Origin: Albidovulum litorale
GTDB lineage: Bacteria > Pseudomonadota > Alphaproteobacteria > Rhodobacterales > Rhodobacteraceae
Assembly: GCF_025751495.1 (NCBI RefSeq)
Contig: NZ_JAOWKZ010000005.1
Span: 124,001 to 188,000, forward strand
Length of the DNA stretch: 64,000 nt
Direction of reading: 5' to 3'
Each line of letters begins with the position of its first letter. Positions within the stretch are counted from its first letter, which is position 1. The notes under the pieces are model-generated. The model was not told where the DNA came from and did not search any database. It saw only the letters and a program-made list of their open reading frames with translations. Both the position numbers and the translations under genes were made by a program. Positions 18,442 through 27,725 of the stretch are shown here, piece after piece.

Positions 18442-21400
18442 ATGGCGACCGCTCCCCGATTCATCCATCTCCGCACCCATACCGAGTACTCGCTTCTAGA
18501 AGGGGCGGTGCCGGTCAAGAAACTCGTCGGCTTCTGTGACAAGATGAAGATGCCCGCGATCGCGGTCACGGATACGAACAACATGTTCGCGGCGCTTGAA
18601 TTTTCGGTTCTGGCGAAGGGGGCGGGCGTGCAGCCCATCGTCGGTTGCCAATTGTCGGTCGATGCCGATCCCGTCCAGCAGGGCGAACGTCCCCGCCGGC
18701 CCGCGCCTGTTGTCCTTCTGGCGCAGAACGAAGCCGGGTACATGAACCTGATGAAGCTCAATTCCTGCCTTTACCTGCGCGGCGACGGATCGCTGCCGCA
18801 TGTGACGGTGGAAGAGTTGGAGGCGCATTCGGATGGCATCATCTGCCTGACCGGCGGGCCCGACGGGCCGGTTGGCCGCTTCTTGCAAGCCGGGCAGGGG
18901 CCCAAGGCTGAGGCGCTGATGCGCCGCCTTGCCGCCGCCTATCCCGACCGGCTCTATGTCGAGTTGCAGCGCCATCCCGGCGAGGGTGGTCAGTATACCG
19001 AGGCCGAATGTCTGACCGAACGCGGCCATGTCGAGATGGCCTATGCGATGGGCCTGCCGCTGGTGGCCACGAACGATGTCTATTTCCCGAAACCGGACAT
19101 GTACGAGGCGCATGACGCGCTGATCTGCATCGCCGAGGGTGCCTATGTCGACCAGCAGGAACCGCGCCGCCGCCTGACACCGCAGCATTACCTTAAATCG
19201 CCGGAAGAGATGGCGGCGCTTTTCGCCGACCTGCCCGAGGCGCTGGACAACACCGTCGAGATCGCCCGCCGCTGCGCCTTTGCGGCCTACAAGCGCAAGC
19301 CGATCCTGCCGCGTTTCGCCGATGACGAGGTCCACGAACTGCGCCGTCAGGCGAATGAGGGGCTTCAGGCGCGGCTTGCCGTCATCCCCCATGCGGTGAG
19401 CGTGGAGGAGTACCAGGAACGGCTCGATTTCGAACTCGGCATCATCGAACAGATGGGGTTTCCGGGCTACTTCCTGATCGTTGCGGACTTCATCAAATGG
19501 GCCAAGGATCACGACATCCCGGTAGGACCTGGGCGGGGTTCGGGCGCGGGGTCGCTCGTTGCTTACGCGCTGACGATTACCGATCTTGATCCGCTGCGCT
19601 ATTCGCTGCTGTTCGAACGGTTCCTGAACCCTGAGCGGGTGTCGATGCCGGACTTCGACATCGACTTCTGCATGGACCGGCGCGAAGAGGTGATCCGCTA
19701 TGTGCAGGACCATTACGGACGCGACAAGGTGGGCCAGATCATCACCTTCGGTGCTTTGCTGTCAAAAGCCGCTGTGCGCGATGTGGGCCGGGTCTTGCAG
19801 ATGCCCTATGGGCAGGTGGATCGCCTGTCGAAGCTGATCCCGGTCGAGGGGGTCAAACCCGTATCTATCGAAAAGGCGCTGGCCGATGAGCCGCGCCTGC
19901 GCGAGGCGGCACGGGCAGAGGAGGTGGTGCAGCGGCTTCTAGACTATGGCCAGAAGGTTGAGGGGCTTCTGCGCAACGCCTCCACCCACGCTGCCGGTGT
20001 GGTGATCGGCGACCGGCCGCTGGACGAGTTGGTGCCGATCTACCGCGATCCGCGCTCGGACATGCCCGCGACCCAGTTCAACATGAAATGGGTCGAACAG
20101 GCGGGGCTGGTGAAGTTCGACTTCCTCGGGTTGAAGACCCTGACCGTCATCCAGAACGCTGTCGACCTGATCCGGGCTGGCGGGCGGCATCTGCACGAGG
20201 CCGCCGACGGGCGGCGTCTTTACGATCCACCCGAAGGCGCCGAGGACCAGATCAACGCGATCCCGCTCGATGATGAGCCGACGTACAAGCTCTATGCCGC
20301 GGCGAAGACGGTCGCGGTGTTCCAGGTTGAAAGCTCGGGCATGATGGATGCGCTGCGCCGCATGAAGCCCACCTGTATCGAGGATATCGTGGCACTCGTG
20401 GCGCTTTACCGCCCCGGTCCGATGGAGAACATCCCGACCTATTGTGAGGTGAAGAACGGGCTGAAAGACCTTGAATCTATTCATCCTTCCATCGACCATA
20501 TCCTGAAGGAAACCCAAGGCATCATCGTCTATCAGGAACAGGTGATGGAGATCGCGCAGGTCATGGCGGGCTACACGCTCGGCGGCGCCGACCTGTTGCG
20601 CCGGGCCATGGGCAAGAAGATCGCCGAGGAGATGGCGAAGGAGCGGCCGAAGTTCATCGACGGGTCGGTCGCGAATGGGGTGGACAAGAAGAAAGCCGGA
20701 GAGGTATTTGATCTTCTTGAGAAATTCGCCAATTACGGTTTCAACAAATCCCACGCCGCCGCCTATGCCGTCGTCAGCTATCAGACCGCCTGGCTGAAGG
20801 CCAACCACCCCGTCGAGTTCATGGCGGGCGTCATGAACTGCGATATCCATCTGACCGACAAGTTGTCGATCTATGCCGAGGAGGTGCGGCGGGGCCTCGA
20901 CATCACCATCGTGCCGCCTTGCGTGAACCGGTCTGAGGCGACGTTCTCGGTGGCGGATGGGCAGATCGTCTATGCTTTGGGGGCGCTCAAGAATGTCGGT
21001 GTCGAGGCGATGAAGATGATCGTCGAGGCGCGAGGCGCGAAACCCTTCGCCACGCTCTTCGATTTCGCCCGCCGCGCGGATCTGAAGCGCATCGGCAAGC
21101 GGCCGCTGGAGATGCTGGCGCGGGCAGGGGCTTTCGATCAGCTCGACCCCAACCGTGCCCGGGTCTTCGGCGCACTCGACGCGCTTTCGGCCTATTCGGC
21201 GGCGATCCACGAAGGCCGCGCCTCGGCTCAGGTCTCGCTCTTCGGTGAGGCGGGGGATGACCTGCCGGAACCGCGCCTGCCGAATTGCGATGACTGGCTA
21301 CCCGCCGAACGGCTGGCGCAGGAGCATCAGGCGGTGGGCTTCTACCTCTCGGGTCACCCCTTGGACGACTACGCCCCGGCGCTGAAGCGCAAGGGGATGC

Positions 21401-21951
21401 TGACGCTGGCCGAATTGCAGCAAAAGGCCGAGCGCGACGGCGCGGCGGTGGCGCGGGTGGGCGTCCTCGTCTCGGGCCTGCAAGACCGCAAATCGGCACG
21501 CGGCACGCGGTTTTTCCGCATGAACATCTCGGACCCGACCGGGCAGGTCGCGGGCATTGCGCTTTTCACCGAAGATTTCGATGCCTGCCGCCGGGTCTTC
21601 GACGGGACCAATCAGGTGGTGATGTCGCTTGAGGCGCGGTTCAACGAGGGCCAGTTCGATCCTGTCGGACGGGGCGTGACCCCGATGGAAGGCGCGGTGG
21701 CGGATGCGGGCGGAGCGGGCCTGCGTATCCATATCGAGGACGAAGGCGCGGTCACGTCGGTCGCATCGCTTCTGACCCGGATGATGGAAGAGGCCAAGAT
21801 CCGCACCCGCGGCCCGATCAGTTTCTGCATCGCCAATCGCGACACAGGCGAGGAGGTGGAGGTCGAGGCCGGGCAGGATTATCCCGTCAACCCACAGGTC
21901 AAGGGCGCGATCAAGGCGATGCCGGGCGTGGTTCTGGTCGAAGAGGTCTGA
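18442..21951 (+). CDS. dnaE: DNA polymerase III subunit alpha
   Basis: Replicative polymerase catalytic subunit, 1169 residues, normal for DnaE1. Order of parts: PHP domain (from FIHLRTHTEYSLLEGAVPVK, about 7-26), polymerase core with GPGRGSGAGSLVAYAL (the nucleotide-binding loop) and the catalytic aspartates in MPDFDIDFCMDRR (around 403-415) and VKFDFLGLKTL (around 557), then helix-hairpin-helix, OB-fold (GVLVSGLQDRKSARGTRFFR) and a C-terminal tau-binding region. It is convergent with the next gene, with only 4 bp between stops and no terminator. Confidence 0.97.
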   Translation: MATAPRFIHLRTHTEYSLLEGAVPVKKLVGFCDKMKMPAIAVTDTNNMFAALEFSVLAKGAGVQPIVGCQLSVDADPVQQGERPRRPAPVVLLAQNEAGYMNLMKLNSCLYLRGDGSLPHVTVEELEAHSDGIICLTGGPDGPVGRFLQAGQGPKAEALMRRLAAAYPDRLYVELQRHPGEGGQYTEAECLTERGHVEMAYAMGLPLVATNDVYFPKPDMYEAHDALICIAEGAYVDQQEPRRRLTPQHYLKSPEEMAALFADLPEALDNTVEIARRCAFAAYKRKPILPRFADDEVHELRRQANEGLQARLAVIPHAVSVEEYQERLDFELGIIEQMGFPGYFLIVADFIKWAKDHDIPVGPGRGSGAGSLVAYALTITDLDPLRYSLLFERFLNPERVSMPDFDIDFCMDRREEVIRYVQDHYGRDKVGQIITFGALLSKAAVRDVGRVLQMPYGQVDRLSKLIPVEGVKPVSIEKALADEPRLREAARAEEVVQRLLDYGQKVEGLLRNASTHAAGVVIGDRPLDELVPIYRDPRSDMPATQFNMKWVEQAGLVKFDFLGLKTLTVIQNAVDLIRAGGRHLHEAADGRRLYDPPEGAEDQINAIPLDDEPTYKLYAAAKTVAVFQVESSGMMDALRRMKPTCIEDIVALVALYRPGPMENIPTYCEVKNGLKDLESIHPSIDHILKETQGIIVYQEQVMEIAQVMAGYTLGGADLLRRAMGKKIAEEMAKERPKFIDGSVANGVDKKKAGEVFDLLEKFANYGFNKSHAAAYAVVSYQTAWLKANHPVEFMAGVMNCDIHLTDKLSIYAEEVRRGLDITIVPPCVNRSEATFSVADGQIVYALGALKNVGVEAMKMIVEARGAKPFATLFDFARRADLKRIGKRPLEMLARAGAFDQLDPNRARVFGALDALSAYSAAIHEGRASAQVSLFGEAGDDLPEPRLPNCDDWLPAERLAQEHQAVGFYLSGHPLDDYAPALKRKGMLTLAELQQKAERDGAAVARVGVLVSGLQDRKSARGTRFFRMNISDPTGQVAGIALFTEDFDACRRVFDGTNQVVMSLEARFNEGQFDPVGRGVTPMEGAVADAGGAGLRIHIEDEGAVTSVASLLTRMMEEAKIRTRGPISFCIANRDTGEEVEVEAGQDYPVNPQVKGAIKAMPGVVLVEEV

Positions 21952-21955
21952 TCCG

Positions 21956-23089
21956 TCAGTTTTGCGCGCCGGGCGTGGTCGCTCCGGCCAGTTCCGAAGC
22001 CGACAGACCGGTAATGCCGGTCTGCGCCATCGCGATGCTGAGTTCGTCGCTGATTACATCCCAAAGGCAATGCAGGCCTTCCTCGCCTGCGGCGGCGATG
22101 GCGAATTGCAGGATGCGGCCGAGAAAGACGAAATCCGCGCCCGAGGTGCAAGCTTTCAGCACATCTTCCCCCGACCGGATGCCGCTGTCGTAATAAAGCG
22201 GGAATGCCTCGCCGAGCGCGGCCCGGATTTCGGTCAATGCGTGGATTGGCGCGGGTGCGCTTTCCAGTTGTCGCGCGCCGTGGCTGGAGACCTGGATCGC
22301 ATCGGCCCCCGCCGATTTCAGCTGCATCGCGTCCTCAGGATCGAGCACGCCTTTCACGACCAGCCGGCCCGGCCAGAGGTCGCGCAACCGTTTCAGTGTG
22401 GACCAGTCAGCCTTTGCCCGGCTTTCAGTGCGGTCGAAGGTGAAACCCTCCATCGCGAAATTCGCCATCTGAGGGCGTCCGGCGAAAAGCGTGGTGAGCG
22501 ACCAGCGCGGGTGCAGCGCGAAATCGACGAACTGGCGCGGCCCGATCCGGAACGGCATGGTAAAGCCGTGGCGCAACTCACGCGGGCGGCGGCCGACCTC
22601 GGGCACGTCGACGGTCAGGACCAGTGTTTCATATCCCGCCGCCTGTGCGCGTTCGACCAGCCGGAAGGTCCCCGACCCGTCACCGCTGAAATAAAGCTGG
22701 AACCATGCATTCCCTTCGGCCACCTCGATCAGCCGTTCCATCGGGGTCGAGGCGACGGTTGAGACGCCAAGCGGCACCGCGTGGCGCGCGGCAAGCCGGG
22801 CCAGCATCAGGTCGGCGCCGGGGCCTGAAAGATTGCACATGCCCATCGGTGCGATGCCGAAGGGGCGGCCGGTCTTCTTGCCGAAAAGCGTCGATGTCAG
22901 CGACCGTTCGCTGACATCGCAGAGGATGCGCGGCCGCAGACAGATCGCGTCGAGCGCCGCCCGTTGCCGCGCCGCGCCGGTCTCGTTGCCCGCCGCGCCG
23001 TCGATATAGTCGAAGACCATCCACGGCAGGCGACGCTGCGCGAGGCGGCGGGCATCGCCGCTGGAATGGATGTTCCGGGCGGCAGACAT
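21956..23089 (-). CDS. FMN-dependent 2-hydroxyacid dehydrogenase (LldD family), candidate sulfolactate dehydrogenase
   Basis: Member of the glycolate oxidase/L-lactate dehydrogenase family, oxidising an L-2-hydroxy acid and handing electrons from FMN to a quinone, cytochrome or oxygen. Active-site landmarks in the 377-residue product: Tyr28 (FDYIDGAAG), TVDVPEVGRRPRELRHGF (159-176), Lys246 (VVKGVLD), and the catalytic His270 and Arg273 in SSHGARQLES, where the usual SNHGGRQ has Ser and Ala replacements. It follows comE by 3 bp and ends the operon. Beside sulfopyruvate decarboxylase, oxidation of sulfolactate to sulfopyruvate is the natural role, but lactate or another hydroxy acid is possible. 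Confidence 0.85.
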   Translation of the reverse strand: MSAARNIHSSGDARRLAQRRLPWMVFDYIDGAAGNETGAARQRAALDAICLRPRILCDVSERSLTSTLFGKKTGRPFGIAPMGMCNLSGPGADLMLARLAARHAVPLGVSTVASTPMERLIEVAEGNAWFQLYFSGDGSGTFRLVERAQAAGYETLVLTVDVPEVGRRPRELRHGFTMPFRIGPRQFVDFALHPRWSLTTLFAGRPQMANFAMEGFTFDRTESRAKADWSTLKRLRDLWPGRLVVKGVLDPEDAMQLKSAGADAIQVSSHGARQLESAPAPIHALTEIRAALGEAFPLYYDSGIRSGEDVLKACTSGADFVFLGRILQFAIAAAGEEGLHCLWDVISDELSIAMAQTGITGLSASELAGATTPGAQN

Positions 23090-23092
23090 GGT

Positions 23093-23647
23093 TCAGGCTT
23101 TCACCGCCTCCATGAAACGGTGGCGGATGACGACCGGGTCCAGCGTGATCACCGGCATCTTGGCATTGCCGCTTTCGCATTTGCTGACGATCACGGTCAT
23201 GCGGTCGCCTGCCAGCGCCTCTTCCAATACCTTCTTGGTGTCCTCCGCCCGGCATTCGATGACGTTGTCGCAGCCGCAGGCTTTGGCCACAGCCGTCAGC
23301 GACGTCTTCTTGCCCGCATAGGTCGGCTGGTCGCCGGTCGAACCGTAGGAACCGTTGTCAATGATCAGCAGGATGTAGTTGTCAGCCGGATTGTTGGCGA
23401 TGGTCGGCAGCGTGCCGAGATTGGTCAGGACCGAGCCGTCGCCGTCGATGGCGATCACCTTCTTCGGCTGTGCCAGCGCAAGGCCAAGTCCGATGGACGA
23501 GGCCAGCCCCATCGTGCCGAGCATGTAGAAATTCGTCGGCTGATCGTCGATCGCGTGCAGTTCCTGGCTCGGGATGCCGATATTGCAGACGACGAGGTGA
23601 TCGCGGATGACCGGGGCGATTTCGCGCAGGATTTCAGAGCGGATCAT
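23093..23647 (-). CDS. comE: Sulfopyruvate decarboxylase, beta (ThDP-binding) subunit
   Basis: C-terminal half of a thiamine-diphosphate decarboxylase split over two genes. The 184-residue product has the ThDP/Mg motif AIDGDGSVLTNLGTLPTIAN, then LLIIDNGSYGSTGDQPTYAG, giving the GDG...N arrangement. With ComD it converts 3-sulfopyruvate to sulfoacetaldehyde plus CO2. Start set by the 4-bp overlap with comD. A phosphonopyruvate decarboxylase has the same fold; the DHPS-type neighbourhood and split-gene form favour sulfopyruvate. Confidence 0.88.
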   Translation of the reverse strand: MIRSEILREIAPVIRDHLVVCNIGIPSQELHAIDDQPTNFYMLGTMGLASSIGLGLALAQPKKVIAIDGDGSVLTNLGTLPTIANNPADNYILLIIDNGSYGSTGDQPTYAGKKTSLTAVAKACGCDNVIECRAEDTKKVLEEALAGDRMTVIVSKCESGNAKMPVITLDPVVIRHRFMEAVKA

Positions 23648-24150
23648 TGGTCGCCGTAGCCTCCCCAGAAATTGGCATCGGTCAGGATCGCGACCGGCTT
23701 GTTGGACATGAATGTGTATTTCAGGATGTTGTCGAGTTCCTCGACATCCTTCTGCCAGTGGAAGTGGTAGGTCGGGATGTTGAGCTGCGCCAGAAGCGCC
23801 TTGGTATGGACCGCCATTTCCACCTGACAGGCGACAGGTTCGCGCAATTCGCCGCGGTAGGAAATCAGCATCGGCAGCGGCATCCGGTAGAACTGGGTCA
23901 GTGTTGCCAGCGTGTTGATCGTCACGCCGATGGCGGTGTTCTGCATGATGATCGCAGGCTTTTTGCCGCCCATGAAGGCGCCCGCGCAAAGGCCCATGCC
24001 CTCGTCTTCCTTGTTTGAGGGCACATGCATGATCTCGGGCCGCCGGTCGACCTCGTCGATCACGCCGGCGAGCTGTTTGCACGGGACCGTTGTCACGAAC
24101 GATATGCCGTTCGCGACAAGGTCGTTTACGATGCGGGAGTGGATGGACAC
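23644..24150 (-). CDS. comD: Sulfopyruvate decarboxylase, alpha subunit
   Basis: N-terminal (PYR-domain) half of the split decarboxylase, 168 residues. Landmarks: FVTTVPCKQLAGVIDEVDRR (18-37), PSNKEDEGMGLCAGAFMGGK with the conserved glutamate that activates thiamine, and MQNTAIGVTINTLATLTQFY. The start codon is GTG, preceded by AGGAG ten bases upstream. The stop overlaps comE by 4 bp so both subunits are made together. Product sulfoacetaldehyde would need Xsc or a reductase/dehydrogenase encoded elsewhere, since none is in this window. Confidence 0.88.
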   Translation of the reverse strand: MSIHSRIVNDLVANGISFVTTVPCKQLAGVIDEVDRRPEIMHVPSNKEDEGMGLCAGAFMGGKKPAIIMQNTAIGVTINTLATLTQFYRMPLPMLISYRGELREPVACQVEMAVHTKALLAQLNIPTYHFHWQKDVEELDNILKYTFMSNKPVAILTDANFWGGYGDQ

Positions 24151-24216
24151 GGGTTTCGGTCTCCTGATTGGTGGGGGCGCAACGCGGCCTGCTACGAGTT
24201 GGCCGCGCGGCAGGCT

Positions 24217-24621
24217 TCAGCGCAAGACATGAACGGAGCAGGACGCGTGGCGGACGACCCGCGCCGCCGTTGATCCCAGAAAATAGTCCTTCAGACCGGG
24301 CTTATGCGATCCGATCACGATACAATCAGCGCCGATTTCATCCGCATAGTCAGCGATCGTGCGACCGGTATGGCCGGCAAGAATAACCGGGGTCACATCT
24401 TTTTGGTCGGCGACCCGCTGTTCCAGCCGGGCGCGGGCGGCCTTAAAGGCCGAGTTGACCGTCTCGTCGTCGAGATAGGTCCGCACAGAACCCTGGGGCG
24501 CTTCGTACACATGGAGCGCAACCATCTCTCCACCCTCGTCAAGAAGTTGGCGGGCGACGCCGATCGCGGAAATGCCGATGCCGTGATCAAGCGCCATGGG
24601 GATCAGGATCTTTTTATACAA
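24217..24621 (-). CDS. Universal stress protein family protein (in the sulfonate operon)
   Basis: Small Usp-fold ATP-binding protein of unknown precise role, 134 residues. It begins (M)[19 protein letters not shown] and ends [30 protein letters not shown] choose a TTG start at 24621: it is preceded by AAGGAG with 6-base spacing and gives the usual Usp N-terminus, whereas the in-frame GTG at 24663 has no such signal and adds a non-family extension. A related copy, with the same DYFLG...AARVVRHA ending, sits in the second TRAP operon at 32.3-32.7 kb. Usp proteins are known partners of some TRAP importers (TeaD with TeaABC). Confidence 0.85.
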   Translation of the reverse strand: MYKKILIPMALDHGIGISAIGVARQLLDEGGEMVALHVYEAPQGSVRTYLDDETVNSAFKAARARLEQRVADQKDVTPVILAGHTGRTIADYADEIGADCIVIGSHKPGLKDYFLGSTAARVVRHASCSVHVLR

Positions 24622-24655
24622 CGGCCTCTCCTTGTGTCTTGGGACAACGGTGCTG

Positions 24656-25651
24656 TCAGGCACCGGGTGTCAGTATGATTTTCGGCGCGGGGGACTTGCC
24701 TGACCGGATCTCGCTGAAACTCACCGCTCCGTCGCTGAGTGGCCTTTGGTCGAGCCAGTCGAGCGGACCCAGTCGGCCGTCGAAGATCGCGGCGGCGGTC
24801 TGGCGGAAATCTTCAGCGGTGTAGGTATAGGTGCCGATGAAGGTGATCTCCTGCAACGTCATGCGCCGGATATCCAGCCCGCCGGTATTCTCGCCCAGTC
24901 CGATATGGAGGATCACGCCACCGGGGCGGGTATGTCTGGACGCGGTTGCGCGTGTCGCGGCGAAGCCCACACCGTCAAGGACGATGTCGAACAGATCGCC
25001 CGCGCCAAGCTGATCCGGAGCGATGGCATTCTGGCCGCAGCGCTCGCGCAGATAGGTCCGGCGGGTCGGGTTGGGTTCGACCACCGTGACATCCGTGATA
25101 CCCTGCGCGGAAAGGCTGAGCGCGCCGCCGAGGCCAATCGCACCGCCCCCCAGTACCAAAGCCCGTGCCGATGCCGCCGCATCGCCCAAAGCCGCGCGAC
25201 CAAGCCGGACGGCATGCCAGCCACAGCCGATTGGCTCGGCCAAAGCCGCCTTGGCAAAGGACACATCATCCGGAACCGTGACCAGATTGCGGGCAGGCAT
25301 TGCCACCCACTCGGCAAAGGCGCCTTCGCGCGGCGGCATCGAGATGATCTGACGGCTGGCGCAGAGGTTGTCGCGCCCCGCCTGACAGGCCGGGCAGGTG
25401 CCGCAGGTCACGAGCGGATTGATCGTCACACGTTCGCCATCGCGCGGCCCGCCGGTGATCACGCCGGACGCTTCGTGGCCAAGGATCAGGGGCGCGGGCC
25501 GCCGTTCGTCATGGCCGAGATAGGCATGCATGTCCGAGCCGCAGATGCCGACCGCCTCGATCCGGATCAGCTCTTCGTCCGGGCCGGGCGTGGGGTCGGG
25601 CATGTCGCGGTAGGCGAGTGTTTCGGGGGCTTCGTAGACGAGCGCTTTCAT
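24656..25651 (-). CDS. Zinc-dependent alcohol dehydrogenase (MDR family), candidate DHPS dehydrogenase
   Basis: 331-residue medium-chain dehydrogenase. Catalytic-zinc site: [13 protein letters not shown] (36-48) and LILGHEASG; structural zinc cysteines in [18 protein letters not shown](P) fold around [20 protein letters not shown]. Its start overlaps the SDR gene by 4 bp. In characterised DHPS clusters an SDR/MDR pair (HpsO, HpsP) interconverts the two DHPS enantiomers through a keto intermediate; this pair sits next to hpsN and is a good candidate for that role. Which gene matches which letter I cannot say. Confidence 0.85.
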   Translation of the reverse strand: MKALVYEAPETLAYRDMPDPTPGPDEELIRIEAVGICGSDMHAYLGHDERRPAPLILGHEASGVITGGPRDGERVTINPLVTCGTCPACQAGRDNLCASRQIISMPPREGAFAEWVAMPARNLVTVPDDVSFAKAALAEPIGCGWHAVRLGRAALGDAAASARALVLGGGAIGLGGALSLSAQGITDVTVVEPNPTRRTYLRERCGQNAIAPDQLGAGDLFDIVLDGVGFAATRATASRHTRPGGVILHIGLGENTGGLDIRRMTLQEITFIGTYTYTAEDFRQTAAAIFDGRLGPLDWLDQRPLSDGAVSFSEIRSGKSPAPKIILTPGA

Positions 25652-26415
25652 TTCGCGGTGAACCCTCCGTCGACCATGAGGACCTGCCCGGTCACATAGG
25701 CCGAGGCTTCCGAACTGAGGAACAAAAGCGGGCCGTCGATATCCTCCGGCTCGCCATTCCGGCCGATGCAGGTCTGTGCGGCGTTGCGCGCGGCACGTTC
25801 GGGATCGGCAAAGACCGGGGCGGTCAGTTCGGTGCGGAAAAAGCCGGGGCCGATGGCGTTTGCGGTGATGCCATGGCGCGACCAGGCTTCGGCCATGGCG
25901 CGGGTCAGCTGGGCGATCCCGCCCTTCGATGCGCCATAGGCCAGCCCGCCGGTAAAGGCCCGCGTCGTCTGCAGCGAGGCGAATGTGACGATGCGCCCCC
26001 AGCCCTTCTGCTTCATCGCGGGCACCAGCGCCTGACTGAGGAAGAAGGGTGCCGCGAGGTTGAGGTTCAGCGTCACGTCCCAGCCTTCGGGCGTCACCTC
26101 GTCTGCGGTCTGCCTTGTGTTGATCCCCGCCGCATGGATGACGATATCGGGCGGGCCGAATGGTCCCGCCACGTCACGCGCGATCCCGGCCAGCGCCGAG
26201 CGGTCGGAGAGGTCCGCCTGTACGGCGGCGGTGTCGCCCGCTGCCTCGGCCTGCCAGTCCGCCAGCACGTCGGCGCGTCGGGCGACGCCCACCACCTTTG
26301 CACCCGCCGCCCCGAGGACGACGGCCGCGCGGCGACCGAGGCCCGAACTGGCCCCGGTGACACAGGCGACCTTGCCCCTAAGATCGAACAGCGAGGAGGA
26401 ATGAGGCTCAGCCAT
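25648..26415 (-). CDS. Short-chain dehydrogenase/reductase, candidate DHPS dehydrogenase
   Basis: 255-residue classical SDR using NAD(P)(H). Cofactor motif VTGASSGLGRRAAVV (about 19-33), NNAG position replaced by HAAGINTR, catalytic Ser in VTFASLQTTRAF and the Tyr-Lys pair in LAYGASKGGIA. The start overlaps the hpsN stop by 8 bp and its stop overlaps the zinc dehydrogenase start, so hpsN, SDR and MDR are translated as a chain. Probable role: stereochemical conversion of S-DHPS, together with the following dehydrogenase (inference from context). Confidence 0.86.
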   Translation of the reverse strand: MAEPHSSSLFDLRGKVACVTGASSGLGRRAAVVLGAAGAKVVGVARRADVLADWQAEAAGDTAAVQADLSDRSALAGIARDVAGPFGPPDIVIHAAGINTRQTADEVTPEGWDVTLNLNLAAPFFLSQALVPAMKQKGWGRIVTFASLQTTRAFTGGLAYGASKGGIAQLTRAMAEAWSRHGITANAIGPGFFRTELTAPVFADPERAARNAAQTCIGRNGEPEDIDGPLLFLSSEASAYVTGQVLMVDGGFTAK

Positions 26416-27715
26416 TGGCGGTCAGGTCGAACTCTTCGTCGGGGAAATACTTCGCCAGACGGACATCGGCGGCGCGGGCGTGACCCTCCATCCCTTCGAG
26501 CCGCGCGATGCGGGCGGTGGCCTCGGCTACGGGTTTCGAGCCTTCGCGGGTTGCCCGCTGCCATGTGACGATCTTCATGTATTTGTGGACGCTGAGCCCG
26601 CCGGTATAGGAGGCGGCGCCCGAGGTCGGCAGCACATGGTTGGTGCCCGCCGCCTTGTCGCCGTAGGACACTGTCGTTTCTTCACCGAGGAAGAGCGACC
26701 CGTAGCAGCTCAGTCGATCCAGCCACCAGTCGAGATCTTCGGCCTGCACCGTCAGATGCTCGGGTGCATAATCGTCCGAGGTGGCGGCCATTTCCTCGCG
26801 ATCGGCACAGAGGATCACCTCGGCATAGTCGCGCCAGGCGGCGGTCGCGTTTTCGCGGTTCACATCGGGCAGGTCGTCGATATAGGTCGGGACCAGTTCC
26901 ATGACCCTCTCGGCCAGCGCGCGGTCGTCGGTAACGAGCCAGACGGGCGAGTTGTAGCCGTGCTCGGCCTGACTCACGAGGTCGGTCGCCACGATATGCG
27001 CATCGGCCGTCTTGTCGGCGAGGATCAGACTGTCGGTCGGGCCCGCGATCATGTCGATGCCGACCCGGCCAAAGAGCATGCGCTTGGCCTCGGCCACGAA
27101 CTGGTTGCCGGGACCGACAAGGATCTTGGCCTTGGGCAGACCGAAAAGGCCGAAAGTCATCGCCGCGACGCCCTGAACCCCGCCCATGGCCATGATCTTG
27201 TCCGCACCGCAAAGATGGGCGGCATAGACGATGGCGGGGGCGATGCCGACACCCGGACGGGGGGGCGAACAGGCGGTGATGTGATTGCAGCCCGCGACCT
27301 TGGCCGTGGTGACCGTCATGATGGCGCTCGCGATATGGCTGTAGCGCCCGCCGGGTACATAGCACCCCGCCGCGTCGACCGGGATCGCCTTCTGCCCGGC
27401 GATCAGGCCCGGCACGACCTCGTATTCGATATTGGCGACCGTGGATTTCTGCTGCTCGGCGAAGCGGCGCACGTTGTCGTGGCTGAACTGGATGTCACGC
27501 TTGAGTTTCTCCGGCACCAGCGCGCAGGCTGCCTCGATCTCTTCCGGTGTCAAGATGATCGAACCGTCGTACTTGTCGAACTTGGCAGCATATTCCAGCG
27601 CCTTTGCATCGCCGCCCGCCTCGATATCGTCGAGGATCGCACGCACGATCTTCTTGGTTTCCGAGGCGTCCGACTTGGAGGTCAGGCTGGCTTTCTTGAG
27701 ATATTCACGGGGCAT
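26408..27715 (-). CDS. hpsN: HisD-family sulfopropanediol 3-dehydrogenase HpsN
   Basis: Zinc-dependent NAD+ enzyme related to histidinol dehydrogenase; HpsN oxidises (R)-DHPS in two steps to (R)-sulfolactate. The 435-residue product keeps the HisD machinery: Gln249 and His252 (SQAEHG), Asp353 and His412 as zinc ligands, and the general acid/base pair Glu319-His320 (YAPEHLTV). Family-specific stretches are VPGGRYSHIASAIMT (120-134) and HVLPTSGAASYTGGLSVHKY. It is not in a his operon; it sits between a TRAP transporter and two dehydrogenases with comDE downstream. That context, more than sequence alone, separates it from true HisD. Confidence 0.87.
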   Translation of the reverse strand: MPREYLKKASLTSKSDASETKKIVRAILDDIEAGGDAKALEYAAKFDKYDGSIILTPEEIEAACALVPEKLKRDIQFSHDNVRRFAEQQKSTVANIEYEVVPGLIAGQKAIPVDAAGCYVPGGRYSHIASAIMTVTTAKVAGCNHITACSPPRPGVGIAPAIVYAAHLCGADKIMAMGGVQGVAAMTFGLFGLPKAKILVGPGNQFVAEAKRMLFGRVGIDMIAGPTDSLILADKTADAHIVATDLVSQAEHGYNSPVWLVTDDRALAERVMELVPTYIDDLPDVNRENATAAWRDYAEVILCADREEMAATSDDYAPEHLTVQAEDLDWWLDRLSCYGSLFLGEETTVSYGDKAAGTNHVLPTSGAASYTGGLSVHKYMKIVTWQRATREGSKPVAEATARIARLEGMEGHARAADVRLAKYFPDEEFDLTANG

Positions 27716-27725
27716 GCGAAGGGTC

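Noticed and set aside
19939-21210. A 423-codon open frame antisense to dnaE
   Set aside because: Lies wholly within the polymerase core coding region and has no family features.
26408-27715. Reading the HisD-like gene as histidinol dehydrogenase of histidine synthesis
   Set aside because: No other his genes nearby; it sits in a TRAP-dehydrogenase-comDE operon, and its VPGGRYSHIASAIMT region fits HpsN better.
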